A stretch of DNA of 13,827 nucleotides from positions 1-13,827 of the forward strand of contig JADGJH010000848.1 of the NCBI GenBank assembly GCA_027596945.1, in the 5' to 3' direction. Both the position numbers and the translations under genes were made by a program. Positions 1-7,550 of the stretch are shown here, one piece after another (positions within the stretch are counted from its first letter, which is position 1; each line of letters opens with the position of its first letter). The notes under the pieces are model-generated. The model saw only the letters and a list, made by a program, of their open reading frames with translations. It made no database searches and was not told where the DNA came from. This stretch comes from Physocladia obscura. Its lineage: Eukaryota; Chytridiomycota; Chytridiomycetes; Chytridiales; Chytriomycetaceae.

Positions 1-31
<31 letters not shown>
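1..31. repeat. (TAA)n microsatellite
   Basis: The window opens with about ten uninterrupted TAA triplets. It is a simple sequence repeat at the window edge, so its full length cannot be judged. It is not coding, since one frame is all stops. Confidence 0.95.
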
Positions 32-216
32 CCTGAAGCACTACTAATAATCAACAGTTTATATATAAAATACTTTATGTTGAATCCTGAACCTGTGGAT
101 TCACTTTACAGCTAATTTCAAAAGTTTTGAGAAAGAAAAAAAAAAGAATTTCAAAGAAATGTATGTAATGGATTATAATAGTCTATGATGGTCTCTCTAA
201 AACTGATTTAATTTGC
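32..216. other. A/T-rich non-coding stretch
   Basis: I see no coding potential here apart from a purine-rich A-run near 137-146. It ends at TTTGCAG (212-218), which could be a 3' splice site for the open stretch that follows. Confidence 0.5.
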
Positions 217-606
217 AGAAAAGACAGTGTTGAAAATTTGGAGCTGTCATCAGATGATTCAGAAAATGAAGACAGTGTGTTTGATCTAAATAAAGCCTGC
301 ATCCTGTGTTGCAAATGCTTTTTTTGTGTCAAACCAGCTACAGAGTGTGAATGTATTATGCTTGGCAAACAACTTTTGAGAACTAAAAGAGTCAGAATCT
401 CTGGGACTACTATCTCTGTGTTTCTTGCCATGCATAATATAAACATCAATAACATTACTGCTATACCTAGCAGCATTTTTATATTCTGCAATTTGGAGAA
501 CAGTTGCTACATGCAATGCAATAACTGGAAACAAACCAAGATTGGCAACCAAAAGAAGCAATGGCACAGAATTAATTTCGAAAAACCTACCAAAAATTAC
601 ATTTAA
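217..606 (+). pseudogene. Cys-rich open reading fragment, unknown
   Basis: An open frame follows a possible splice acceptor TTTGCAG and runs to a TAA at 604-606. It has no convincing ATG start. It begins with an acidic Ser-rich segment (SSDDSENEDSVFD), followed by a cluster of cysteines (CILCCKCFFCVKPATECEC) and then an Ile/Asn-rich stretch. I recognise no domain. The cysteine spacing could be a remnant zinc-binding knuckle, but it fits no family I can name. It lies in the same frame as the endonuclease block of the adjacent LINE, separated by two stops, so it could be the decayed 5' part of that element. It could equally be an old exon into which the element inserted. Function is not assignable. 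Confidence 0.3.
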
Positions 607-624
607 TTCTATGCAAAAGAATGA

Positions 625-1353
625 TCAGAAGCAAGAAGAGAAAGAAGTAATAGAGAAGCAGGAAGAGGTGGAATTTTGGGAAGAAATAGTGTGATGACAA
701 TCACAAGTGGTGACAAGTTAGAAACAGCGGTGGAAGAATGTGACGAGGAGGGAAGATGGACAGTTACAAGAATTGGAGATATTATTTTCATCTCAACATA
801 CCTAGCGCCATCAGAACCAGCAGGAACTTTGAGAAAGTTCAACAATTTAGTAAAAGAAACAGCCAGAAAAAACAATGCAGCACCAATTATAGTAATGGGT
901 GACTGGAATGCGCAACACATGTGCTTTGGGGACAGAATCACAACACCAGACTGTGATAGAAGAGAGTGGATTGAGGAATGGCTTGATAATGGAGAATGGA
1001 ACTGGATTGAGCCAGTAGTTGGGAAATGGACCACATGTGCAACCACTGGTGGCAGAGGCATCACGGAATTAGTGTTTGCAAATCACAGAGCGTTAGCAAG
1101 AATAAGTAATCTTACTGTATGGGAAGATGAAATAGCAGCAAACTCTGATCACTCTCTCATAACATTTGAGGTGTCAGGAATGGAGCAGCATGAAAAACCT
1201 GCGTTTGAGTGTATAGACATCAGAAAATTGATGGAAAACATTGAAGAGTATGCAAATGAAGTTGGGAAAAAACAAGAAGAAGTGAAAGAATGGATGTTGA
1301 ACAAACTCCTTGAATGTGAAGCAGCAAACACTGCTGGTGAAGAGTGGGACTAA
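625..1353 (+). pseudogene. LINE APE-like endonuclease domain, partial
   Basis: In intact elements this domain nicks the target DNA to prime reverse transcription. The visible part has the exo-endo-phosphatase signatures of the C-terminal half. These are a GRGGIL strand, the IFISTYLAPSEPAG strand and loop, the metal/catalytic VMGDWNAQH motif (about 892-918), a GKWTTCATTGGRGITELVFA segment, and the terminal SDHSLITFEV motif (about 1144-1173) carrying the catalytic Asp-His pair. The N-terminal half, which would hold the first metal-binding residues, is absent upstream of the TGA at 622-624. The frame ends at TAA 1351-1353, immediately before an A11 run. The coding sense continues in another frame after the run, so this stop is a frameshift effect and not a natural terminus. 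Confidence 0.88.
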
Positions 1354-2639
1354 AAAAAAAAAGAGGAATGGCTGATGAAGCCTGGAGAAAGTTTGCAGTA
1401 TGGATATATGAAGCTGGAAAAAAAGCAGGAGGGATGATGAAATTCAAAGGAGGAGCAACTGGTGCACCTCTCTTTGAACAACATGTGAAAAAACTGAAGG
1501 AATGGAGGAGGGATATACAACTTAGTATAAGCGAATTAGGAATTAGTCAAGCTCAGCAAGAGTCACGCATCAGGCAATCATCATCAGCTACTAAAATTAT
1601 TAACCGTGCTGCTCGCCGTTCCAGAAAAATGCTCTTCAATGAAACAAATGATTCCCAGTCCTACAACCCAACTGGTGAATCAAAGAAGATTGCCTGTGCT
1701 TGTGCTCATGCCTTACACTCTCATTGTGCCCTCAAATCTGACAATATGGCTGACTATGAAGCTCACTTCAAGACAACTTTTGGAGCTCAACCAACTGGCG
1801 CTGACCAACCTAACATACAGGGCTTGCACATCACAGATCCAACACACCCTAGGGCATCCATTAAACTACAGGAAGCATCAAAATTCATCAGTGAAAATGA
1901 TCTTCATTACTGTATCAGCACTATGCCATCTGGAAAAGCAACTTGAGAAGATGGAATCTTCTGTGAAATGATTAAGGGCTTGTTCAAAAAAGACACTGAG
2001 ACGTATATCCTCATTGAAGCAATGGCTCTTATGTTTCGTCTGTTTATTTCACTAACAGCCACCCCAACAGAATGGAACAAAGCTAATGTGGCCCTGGTTT
2101 ACAAAAACAAGGGCAACAAACATGACATGTCAAATTATCAACCAATCTCTCTCACTTCAAGAATGCAAATGCTGTTTGAAGGATGTTTCAGACCAGAACT
2201 TGAACACTGGGTTAATTTAATGATTGACATTGCACAAGGCAGTTTCAGACATACTCGCTCAACAATGGATCAAGTTCTAACACTGAATGAAATCATAGCA
2301 GCGCATCCTGAAATTAACACAGTCTACCTTGACATCAAAGCTGTGTATGATTGCTGCAACCAGTCTCTACTTTGGACAGAAATGTACAACAATCAGCAAG
2401 ACCCCAACCAGCATAAAGTTTTGCTTCCCATTCTGCAATCAGTGTTTGACTACAATAAGGCTACTTTTTTGGTGAATGGGTCCAAGTCAGGTGAAATTGA
2501 CATAACACGTGGACTCCTGCAAGGAACTCTCTCAGCTCCAATGCTGTTCAATGTGCACATCAACTCACTTCCTGGACTTTTACACCAGATGCACAGACAA
2601 GATGCTGTTCTTGTTGGACCCCATTGTATAACTCCCTAA
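1344..2639 (+). pseudogene. LINE reverse transcriptase, interrupted
   Basis: This frame continues the element after the A11 run. The linker ends in a conserved TMPSGKAT block where TGA (1944-1946) replaces what is normally a Gly codon; EDGIFCEMIKGL follows in the same frame. RT landmarks come next: NVALVYKNKGNKHDMSNYQPISL, motif A YLDIKAVYD with its catalytic Asp at 2331-2333, and motif B RGLLQGTLSAPMLFNVHI (about 2509-2562). The frame is then lost, and motif C appears in another frame as SLIFADDT with FADD at 2642-2653. Each catalytic block is recognisable individually, but no uninterrupted polymerase can be made. The few lesions and clear motifs suggest moderately recent inactivation. Confidence 0.88.
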
Positions 2640-2887
2640 TCTTTGCAGATGACACTAACAACTTTTCAAAAAATCTAATAGTTCTGCAAAGAATGCTGGA
2701 CACCACTGTGGAATGAGGAAACAGGAAAGGCATCACCTGGGCTCCCCAGAAATTAATTGCTGTTGGTCCAGCCAGACTACAACTCACTATGAACAACACA
2801 CCTGTACAGCAAAAGGACAAACACACATATGGTGGCATGGTCATGACTGCAACTGGTGTGGACATGGCTTGCTCCTGTGAGAAATAA
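2627..2887 (+). pseudogene. LINE RT motif C and downstream remnant
   Basis: This block lies in the third frame relative to the upstream RT. It carries the active-site FADD box followed by KNLIVLQRMLDTTVE, a TGA (2714-2716), then an ITWAPQKLIAVGPA segment and a GGMVMTATGVDM segment ending at TAA 2885-2887. The second Asp pair of the polymerase site is intact, but the segment cannot be translated in phase with motifs A and B. Confidence 0.8.
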
Positions 2888-2984
2888 CACTTATAAAAAA
2901 AATTTAAAAAAATATTATTTTCCACTTCCACTTCCTGTATTTCTTTCTTTTTTGAAGTTACCAGTAGTGTTGATGTCTTGTCTT
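2888..2984. other. A/T-rich junction between two decayed units
   Basis: A stretch of A-runs and T-runs separates the broken-off 3' end of the LINE from the next decayed coding unit. The A-runs here could be remains of a LINE 3' tail, but there is no clean poly-A and I could not find a target-site duplication. Confidence 0.4.
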
Positions 2985-3286
2985 AGTACAATGAATAAAA
3001 TTGAAATTTTTATGGGTAGGCCATGTGTCAATCACCATTGTACTTTACACTTTGGCAGAAAAAATCCACACAAAATCCCAACTACAAAAGTCAATATTCC
3101 TTCCAGTTTTGAATCACTGGTTACTGAATTGACAGATTGGAAGCCAGAATTGTGGGACAACAAAGTGTATTATACTGAAACATGGTCAAAAAATGCCGCC
3201 ATATTGACATTTAAAAGGATTGCAAAGTGTCCTTGAACTGAATGATGGGAAGAAGAAACCAACATTTATTATCAAGGAAATCAAAA

Positions 3287-3349
3287 GTGAGTAATCAGTT
3301 TTATTAATTTTTCTGATTGCCTTGATTAAAATAATAAAATAAAACAAAG
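3287..3349 (+). other. Relict intron of the decayed gene (phase 1)
   Basis: Donor GTGAGT and acceptor AAAG bound a 63-nt A/T-rich segment. Removing it keeps the flanking frames open in register. That argues the unit was once a spliced gene and not a processed copy. Confidence 0.5.
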
Positions 3350-3561
3350 ATATCAATAAAAAAGCAGATGCAGGTGGTATTGTTGAAACTTGGAGTCACA
3401 AAGTAGGTTCAATCCATAACAAAACCTATTTGTCAGTTGATTTTAGTTTGAAGCTTGATGAAAAGTACAAGAATTGTTGTTCATTTAACCCAGAAGACTG
3501 TGCATAAAATTATGGAAGGAAATACATTGCATTTGAAGTTAACAATGGGATTCAACAACTG

Positions 3562-3609
3562 GTAAGCCTCAAAATTTTTTTATGTTTTCTGATTTCTCTC
3601 CAAAATTAG
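3562..3609 (+). other. Relict intron of the decayed gene (phase 0)
   Basis: Donor GTAAGC, a T/C-rich 3' half and acceptor TTAG bound a 48-nt segment. The flanking open frames join in phase 0. Confidence 0.55.
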
Positions 3610-4731
3610 ATTGCAAAATCTCCTAGGGTTGACATTGACCATCCCCCAGACTCAAAGGAATTTGATTTGCAAAACTATCCTATATCTGGAACAAAAAAAA
3701 TTTCACTATCCTCCATGCAATTGTCAATCCAAGTATCATCAAATTTATCCCAAATGCTATCAAAATCAGCAAGCCTTTGGAAACCTGCTGCAAGGCTTTG
3801 GGTTTGGATGAGACATTTGGCACCAAAATTACATCATCTGTAAGAATTTTCTTCAGCTAAGTGAATCAAAGTGGGTCACCTTCTTTTGCTGTATTTTTAA
3901 GTTGATGTGGGAGCATTCATTGTCATAGGTAAAATTCAGACTTTATTGTTGATCTGATCTCTTTTTTTTGGGCTCAAATGTTTGGGGCAGGTTCAAATGC
4001 CAAATGCTGGTTAATTTTATTCAATTAGCAAATGAAAATATAGGGACTATTGAAATGGTAGCATTGAAAATGGACCATTTAGGAATACCTTTTCTATGGG
4101 CAAATTGCTGAAATGGTGGCAAATGCATTATTAATAGTGAATCTGATGGCAGCACTTCAAAATCATCCAAAAATTGATATCTTGTAGTTTTGACAACTCT
4201 CGCCTAACAGCTCCTAACTCTACTCAACAAATACTTGCAGGGAGGCATTCTGCAAACATCAAAGAGTAATATTACAAACCCAGACAGTGCTGATCAAATT
4301 GAATTGTAAAACTAAGGAAAATGCTATTCTTGAAGAATAAACAGAAAAAAACAATCTTCAAAGTTGAAATTCTTATTATGCATTCAAAATCATCAAAAAA
4401 AACAATGTCAAGATAAATTCAAATTTTCTTTGGAGTTGTGAAAGTGCGAGTCTGAAGGAGTATTTTCTTTGATGGAAGTATACATGGCTTGTGAACAACA
4501 CGGCATATGTCCTCCATTGATGCCTAAACCAGAAAGCGATTAAGTGAACATGAAATGAAGAGCAAGGTTCAAACTTACCAAAAATCCGAGGAAATTCTTG
4601 AGGATTTGAGTGACAATGAGAAAGCCTTGGAAATTCAGAGGGAATCTGTGAAAAAATAATATTCCAGATAAAACTAGTCCGGAAGGTAATTTTACAGATG
4701 AATAAACCATTAATCCATTTCCTAGTTTGTT

Positions 4732-6432
4732 TTATGTAAATTTGATTGATTTAAAATTGTCAAAAATAACTTCCAACAAACCCAACAAAGTCATTGAAAA
4801 AATTTCCACGTTATGACCGTAATCCCTAATAATGTCATCAATACAATCTTTCGCGCCCTTGAGTGATTTTAAAGCAGACTCGGCTTCGAGGCGATTGTCA
4901 GTCCAATCCCCTGGCTGTCCCTCGCCCCAACAAAGGATAATTCCGGTTTTTGACTGCCACGAAACATCGGATTCAAGTCCTCGAATGTTAGTTCTTTCTT
5001 TTGTGTTAAGCTTTCGGAATTTAGACGGCTTCATTGTTGTTTCCGTAGGAGTTGTTTTGATACCAGTTGGGCGGATTGAAAAAACTTTATCCCACAAATT
5101 CCGAAAGTACTCAGCCTCTTTTACAGTTATGTCATCATCCATCCAAAACTCGAAACTTTATTGAATATTAAAATGCAATTAAACTAGTAATTGAAATCCT
5201 TACATAGACATGACAGCGCGTCATAATCCCATCACAATCTTGAACTTTTTCAAAGATTCACCTTCACGGAGTATTGGCCCAGAAAGAAGATATGTATACA
5301 ATTCTTCACAATCAGCATCTCGGCTAAACATCTAAACACTCAGCAATTAATCAACTTAAGTAAACGAAGGGATAAAAAATTACCAATTCTAAATACTCCA
5401 ACTCTTTCTTGCAAGAAGCATAATCTGCGTTCAATTCGGGGTGACTGACAGCCGAGAAGTTCTTTTCGCTGAAATACAAGGTTTAACTGAGGGAAGCAGA
5501 AGGACAGGGCTAAGCCGGCACGAAAATGTTGACTCAGCCAAAGAATATTTGAACCAACCTCAAACGATGAGTGGCCCAAGGTTTACGAATGTGAAGTTTG
5601 TCGTCTTCCGAAAAGCCCATCATAGCCGAATCGCTATCAATATTCAGCATCCAAGAGTGCTCCGCTCTGAAAAATGTTTATAAATCAAATAGCTGATACA
5701 CTTAAATAAACCTTTCTTTTCCGTCTTCGTGTTTATGCAGAATGATTTTTGCAAATACACTTTCAACCACTGTTCCTTTCCTGATGGCAAAACCGAGTTG
5801 GTCGACGAATCACGGCGCTTCAGAAAAGGTTTTAAAATTTCTGTGAATGAATTCTCTGACGATAAGCTGTCATTGCTATGAGGGGAAGACTAATACCAAG
5901 CAAAACAATTGAAATTTTAACAAATAAATCAACAAAACCAAAAATCACACGCTCACTGCAATAAATTCTTCATCCTCAGTATCAGAATCGCTCCAAGACC
6001 AAGTTTTCTCGGAATTATTCACAGGTTCTGCGAAAACAACCTTCGAGTCTTCTCCTAAAATATTTGGTTCTTTGGAAACAGACAGAAACAAACTCGTCTG
6101 ATCGTCATTCGAACCAGGTCCATCTGATTCATCAACTACTAGAAAGGGGTTTCCAGTAATTTCATCTGTTCTTCCAGTGAAAACTTCTTGTTTCTGTCGT
6201 TTGATACAAAAACGAGTCACGAATCGCGGAATAACGGCCTTTTTGCTTTTCTGGAACAGATACATCAAATGTGAATACAGAGATAAAGTCAATCAATACT
6301 TACCGGGAAAAAATCGTCGTGCTCCGATTTTTTTGCGGCTTTCCTAACCAATGAAGGCCAGTCATACATATCTCTGGAATGATAATAATGAGATACAAAT
6401 GCTGGAGGTTGCTTTGACAAGACAGCCTCCAT
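4732..6432 (-). CDS. Seven-exon gene, PD-(D/E)XK-like fungal protein
   Basis: Proposed exons, 5' to 3', are 6432-6304, 6250-5957, 5889-5712, 5664-5559, 5468-5384, 5331-5204 and 5148-4732, giving about 445 residues. The N-terminal half is acidic and Ser-rich (SDSDTEDEEFIA) with basic patches, and then becomes more globular (KPWATHRL, HPELNADYASCKKELEYLEL). The last exon carries EAEYFRNLWDKVF, then GLESDVSW, a short hydrophobic strand and CWGEGQ, followed by a Lys-spaced helix (ALKSLKGAKDCIDDIIRD). An Asp, a strand and E-x-Q/K before a helix is the layout of PD-(D/E)XK nuclease cores. The same order occurs in an uncharacterised family expanded in early-diverging fungi. The family link comes from memory of its pattern, not a search. 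Exon 6 has a probable 1-nt deletion. The 5' end is unsure: ATG at 6432 is simply the first in-frame ATG, and the frame stays open upstream to 6556. The stop is TAA 4734-4732, about 70 nt from the convergent decayed gene. Confidence 0.6.
5149..5203 (-). other. Intron 6 of the middle gene
   Basis: A strong GTAAGG donor follows MTRCHVY. The acceptor is probably the GAG at 5149, which gives phase 0 into FWMDDDITVKEAEYF (55 nt). The nearer AAAG acceptor leads straight to a stop. The acceptor is weaker than in the other introns. Confidence 0.5.
5332..5383 (-). other. Intron 5 of the middle gene
   Basis: GTAATT donor and TTTAG acceptor, 52 nt, phase 0. It joins KKELEYLEL to MFSRDADCEELY. Confidence 0.7.
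5469..5558 (-). other. Intron 4 of the middle gene
   Basis: GTTGGT donor and TTTCAG acceptor, 90 nt, phase 2. It joins KPWATHRL to EKNFSAVSHPEL through a split Ser codon. Confidence 0.7.
5665..5711 (-). other. Intron 3 of the middle gene, boundary uncertain
   Basis: A GTTTAT donor with the acceptor at the second AG of CAGAG gives 47 nt and keeps the frame into EHSWMLNIDSD. Using the first AG breaks the frame. An alternative donor GTGTAT at 5701 with the first AG also keeps frame but leaves only 35 nt, which is very short. Confidence 0.5.
5890..5956 (-). other. Intron 2 of the middle gene
   Basis: GTGAGC donor and ATTAG acceptor, 67 nt, phase 0. It joins TEDEEFIA to SSPHSNDSLSS. Confidence 0.75.
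6251..6303 (-). other. Intron 1 of the middle gene
   Basis: A canonical GTAAGT donor and TTCCAG acceptor bound 53 nt, phase 0. It joins EHDDFFP to KSKKAVIPRF and removes an in-frame stop. Confidence 0.8.
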
Positions 6433-6572
6433 TACGCAGTAGAGACTTTTTGGTTTCTGTGTTGTTGAAGTAAGCAAGAAGGTCCTCCAGGTTTTCACCA
6501 AAAAGAACGGAACAACAAGCACACTGCTAAGTCGCGGAACCCCATTTACCCTACCTCATCCCTGAAGAGTTC

Positions 6573-6855
6573 GGCTTGGACACCCTGCTTAGTACCTCTG
6601 AACTGATTCGAAAATGAGCAAGGATGTTCCTGTTTGGGACTCTTTTTCGTATTTGAGTTCGAGGTAGGACTCTTATCTTCCCTTGGGTTTGAGTTTGGCT
6701 TGGACAACCCGATTTGGGCCTCTGAACCGGATGCTGAATATCAGCGAAGATGTCCCGGTTTGGGACTCTTATCTTCCCGCAGTTTGTGTTTGGTTTGGAC
6801 CTCTGAGCTGAATGCTGTATATCAATGAGGATATCCCAATTTAGAACTCTTTTCA
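6573..6855. repeat. Imperfect minisatellite, about three copies
   Basis: Three diverged copies start at GGCTTGGA (6573), GGCTTGGA (6697) and GGTTTGGA (6792). Shared blocks are CCTCTGAAC/G, ATGCTGAATATCA, GATGTCCC/TCC and TTTGGGACTC. Core-to-core spacing is about 127 nt (copies 1 to 2) and 81 nt (2 to 3). Copy 1 has an internal duplication, and copy 3 lacks a 14-nt piece present in copy 2. On the minus strand it is open across the array (6895-6551) and encodes repeats such as RDIFADIQHPVQRPK. The unequal spacing fits a non-coding minisatellite better than a protein repeat. Confidence 0.7.
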
Positions 6856-7191
6856 AAACTGAAACTATTCGCGTACGCTCCTCCTTCTTCGTCACTTCCT
6901 TGTAAATAATGAAACTTGTATGCTTTTACCATCTTATCTCTGAAAAAGTGTATATTTGCACCTTCTAAAACAGTCCACTAAAATTGCACACATTCGCTGT
7001 ACCTACACCTAACTTTATACGTGGCCTTTTTGTTCTGGTGAAGTGCCGACAAATCAAAAGAAATGGACTATTTCCGAGGTGTTTATCAATCGTTTGCTTC
7101 AGTATATCTTTAAAATTTTACAGGACAAAATCTGTTGTACTATAATCCTACAATTTGGAAGCTTGATTTAATATGCTCTAAACTATCTTCA

Positions 7192-7231
7192 AACTATTTT
7201 GTTGGAAAGTGTTTTAGGAGTCAAAATAGTT
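7192..7231. repeat. 10-bp perfect inverted repeat
   Basis: AACTATTTTG at 7192-7201 is the exact reverse complement of CAAAATAGTT at 7222-7231, separated by 20 nt. It lies about 320 nt past the stop codon of the large gene and could form a hairpin in a 3' UTR. In A/T-rich DNA a chance origin is also plausible. Confidence 0.45.
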
Positions 7232-7451
7232 CCCGACCTTTAAATTTACTTTTATCAGAAGTGAACACACTTTTACGCATCAAAGTAGTCTTCCTTGACA
7301 AGTTATCATGACTGGCAATTTTAAAGTGAATGCACTTGGAATATAAGCTATGTAATTCAAAACAACAAAACAACAACAAAATAAATTCAAAACATAATTG
7401 TGCAAAACTTACTATTAAAATAATAAATTGTAGTAATATTACTTGAAACTT

Positions 7452-7471
7452 AGAAAGAAAGAAAGAAAAAA
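7452..7471. repeat. (GAAA)n simple repeat
   Basis: A short run of GAAA units ends in an A-run. It is non-coding and lies in the 3' flank of the large gene. Confidence 0.8.
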
Positions 7472-7550
7472 ACGAAACCAAAAAATTCATAAAACAAATA
7501 TTCCACCTGAAAAAAACAAAATAGGTAGACCAAAAAAAAAGAAGCAAGTT

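Larger units (their letters stand above)
625..2887 (+). mobile_element. Decayed non-LTR (LINE) retrotransposon
   Basis: This is a 5'-truncated copy of an APE-class LINE. In order it contains the C-terminal half of an APE-like endonuclease (about 625-1260), a linker, and reverse-transcriptase blocks (about 1900-2660). The reading frame is broken by several lesions: a run of 11 A at 1352-1362 that shifts the frame, an in-frame TGA at 1944-1946 inside a conserved RT segment, a further frameshift between about 2600 and 2627, and a TGA at 2714-2716. Past the catalytic block the match stops at TAA 2885-2887. The usual thumb and C-terminal portion is missing and no 3' poly-A tail or target-site duplication is visible. 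The copy cannot be autonomous. Clade is uncertain; an APE-type endonuclease upstream of RT excludes the R2-like group. Confidence 0.9.
2985..4659 (+). pseudogene. Decayed multi-exon gene, unidentified
   Basis: Successive blocks read as protein and are linked by plausible introns. Block 1 (to 3286) includes VNIPSSFESLVTELTDWKPE and, after a 1-nt frameshift near 3212-3217, LQSVLELNDGKKKPTFIIKE. A GTGAGT donor at 3287 and an AG at 3349 join it in phase 1 to block 2 (ADAGGIVETWSHKVG, then SVDFSLKLDEKY). Block 2 has a TAA at 3505-3507 and ends at a GTAAGC donor (3562). Acceptor AG at 3609 joins it in phase 0 to block 3 (VDIDHPPDSKEFDLQNYP). Block 3 shifts frame at an A8 run (3693-3700), then reads KPLETCCKALGLDETFGTK to a GTAAGA donor at 3840. 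Weaker blocks follow: FIQLANENIGTIEMVALKMD near 4010, VFSLMEVYMACEQHG near 4460, SEHEMKSKVQTYQKSEEI near 4540, ending at TAA 4657-4659. I recognise no family. It is either a dead host gene or a dead spliced element. Confidence 0.55.
6896..7550. other. A/T-rich intergenic / 3' flank of the large gene
   Basis: There is no convincing coding sequence. On the minus strand this is the 3' flank of the large gene and probably holds its 3' UTR. It contains CAA-rich simple sequence (7361-7380), a short GAAA tract, and a hairpin-capable inverted repeat. The minus-strand open frame at 7547-7221 is low-complexity Phe/Leu and looks spurious. I did not find a clear AATAAA on the minus strand. Confidence 0.6.

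Noticed and set aside
4832..5164. Plus-strand 110-codon frame opposite the last exon of the middle gene
   Set aside because: The minus strand carries family-like motifs and a splice-consistent frame; the plus frame has neither.
5240..5260. Programmed -1 frameshift at the A5 run
   Set aside because: The run is G-AAA-AAG, not a standard X-XXY-YYZ slippery heptamer, and I see no obvious downstream structure. A deletion or read error is simpler.
5441..5683. Plus-strand 80-codon frame
   Set aside because: It overlaps two minus-strand exons that splice in phase (5664-5559 and 5468-5384), so it is a shadow.
6551..6895. Minus-strand 114-codon frame across the minisatellite
   Set aside because: Its repeated peptide follows from the DNA repeat. 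Copy spacing of about 127 and 81 nt and indels between copies do not look like selected protein repeats.
7221..7547. Minus-strand Phe-rich open frame just past the large gene's stop
   Set aside because: It encodes low-complexity Phe/Leu/Ser from A/T-rich DNA, has no good start, and lies where a 3' UTR is expected.
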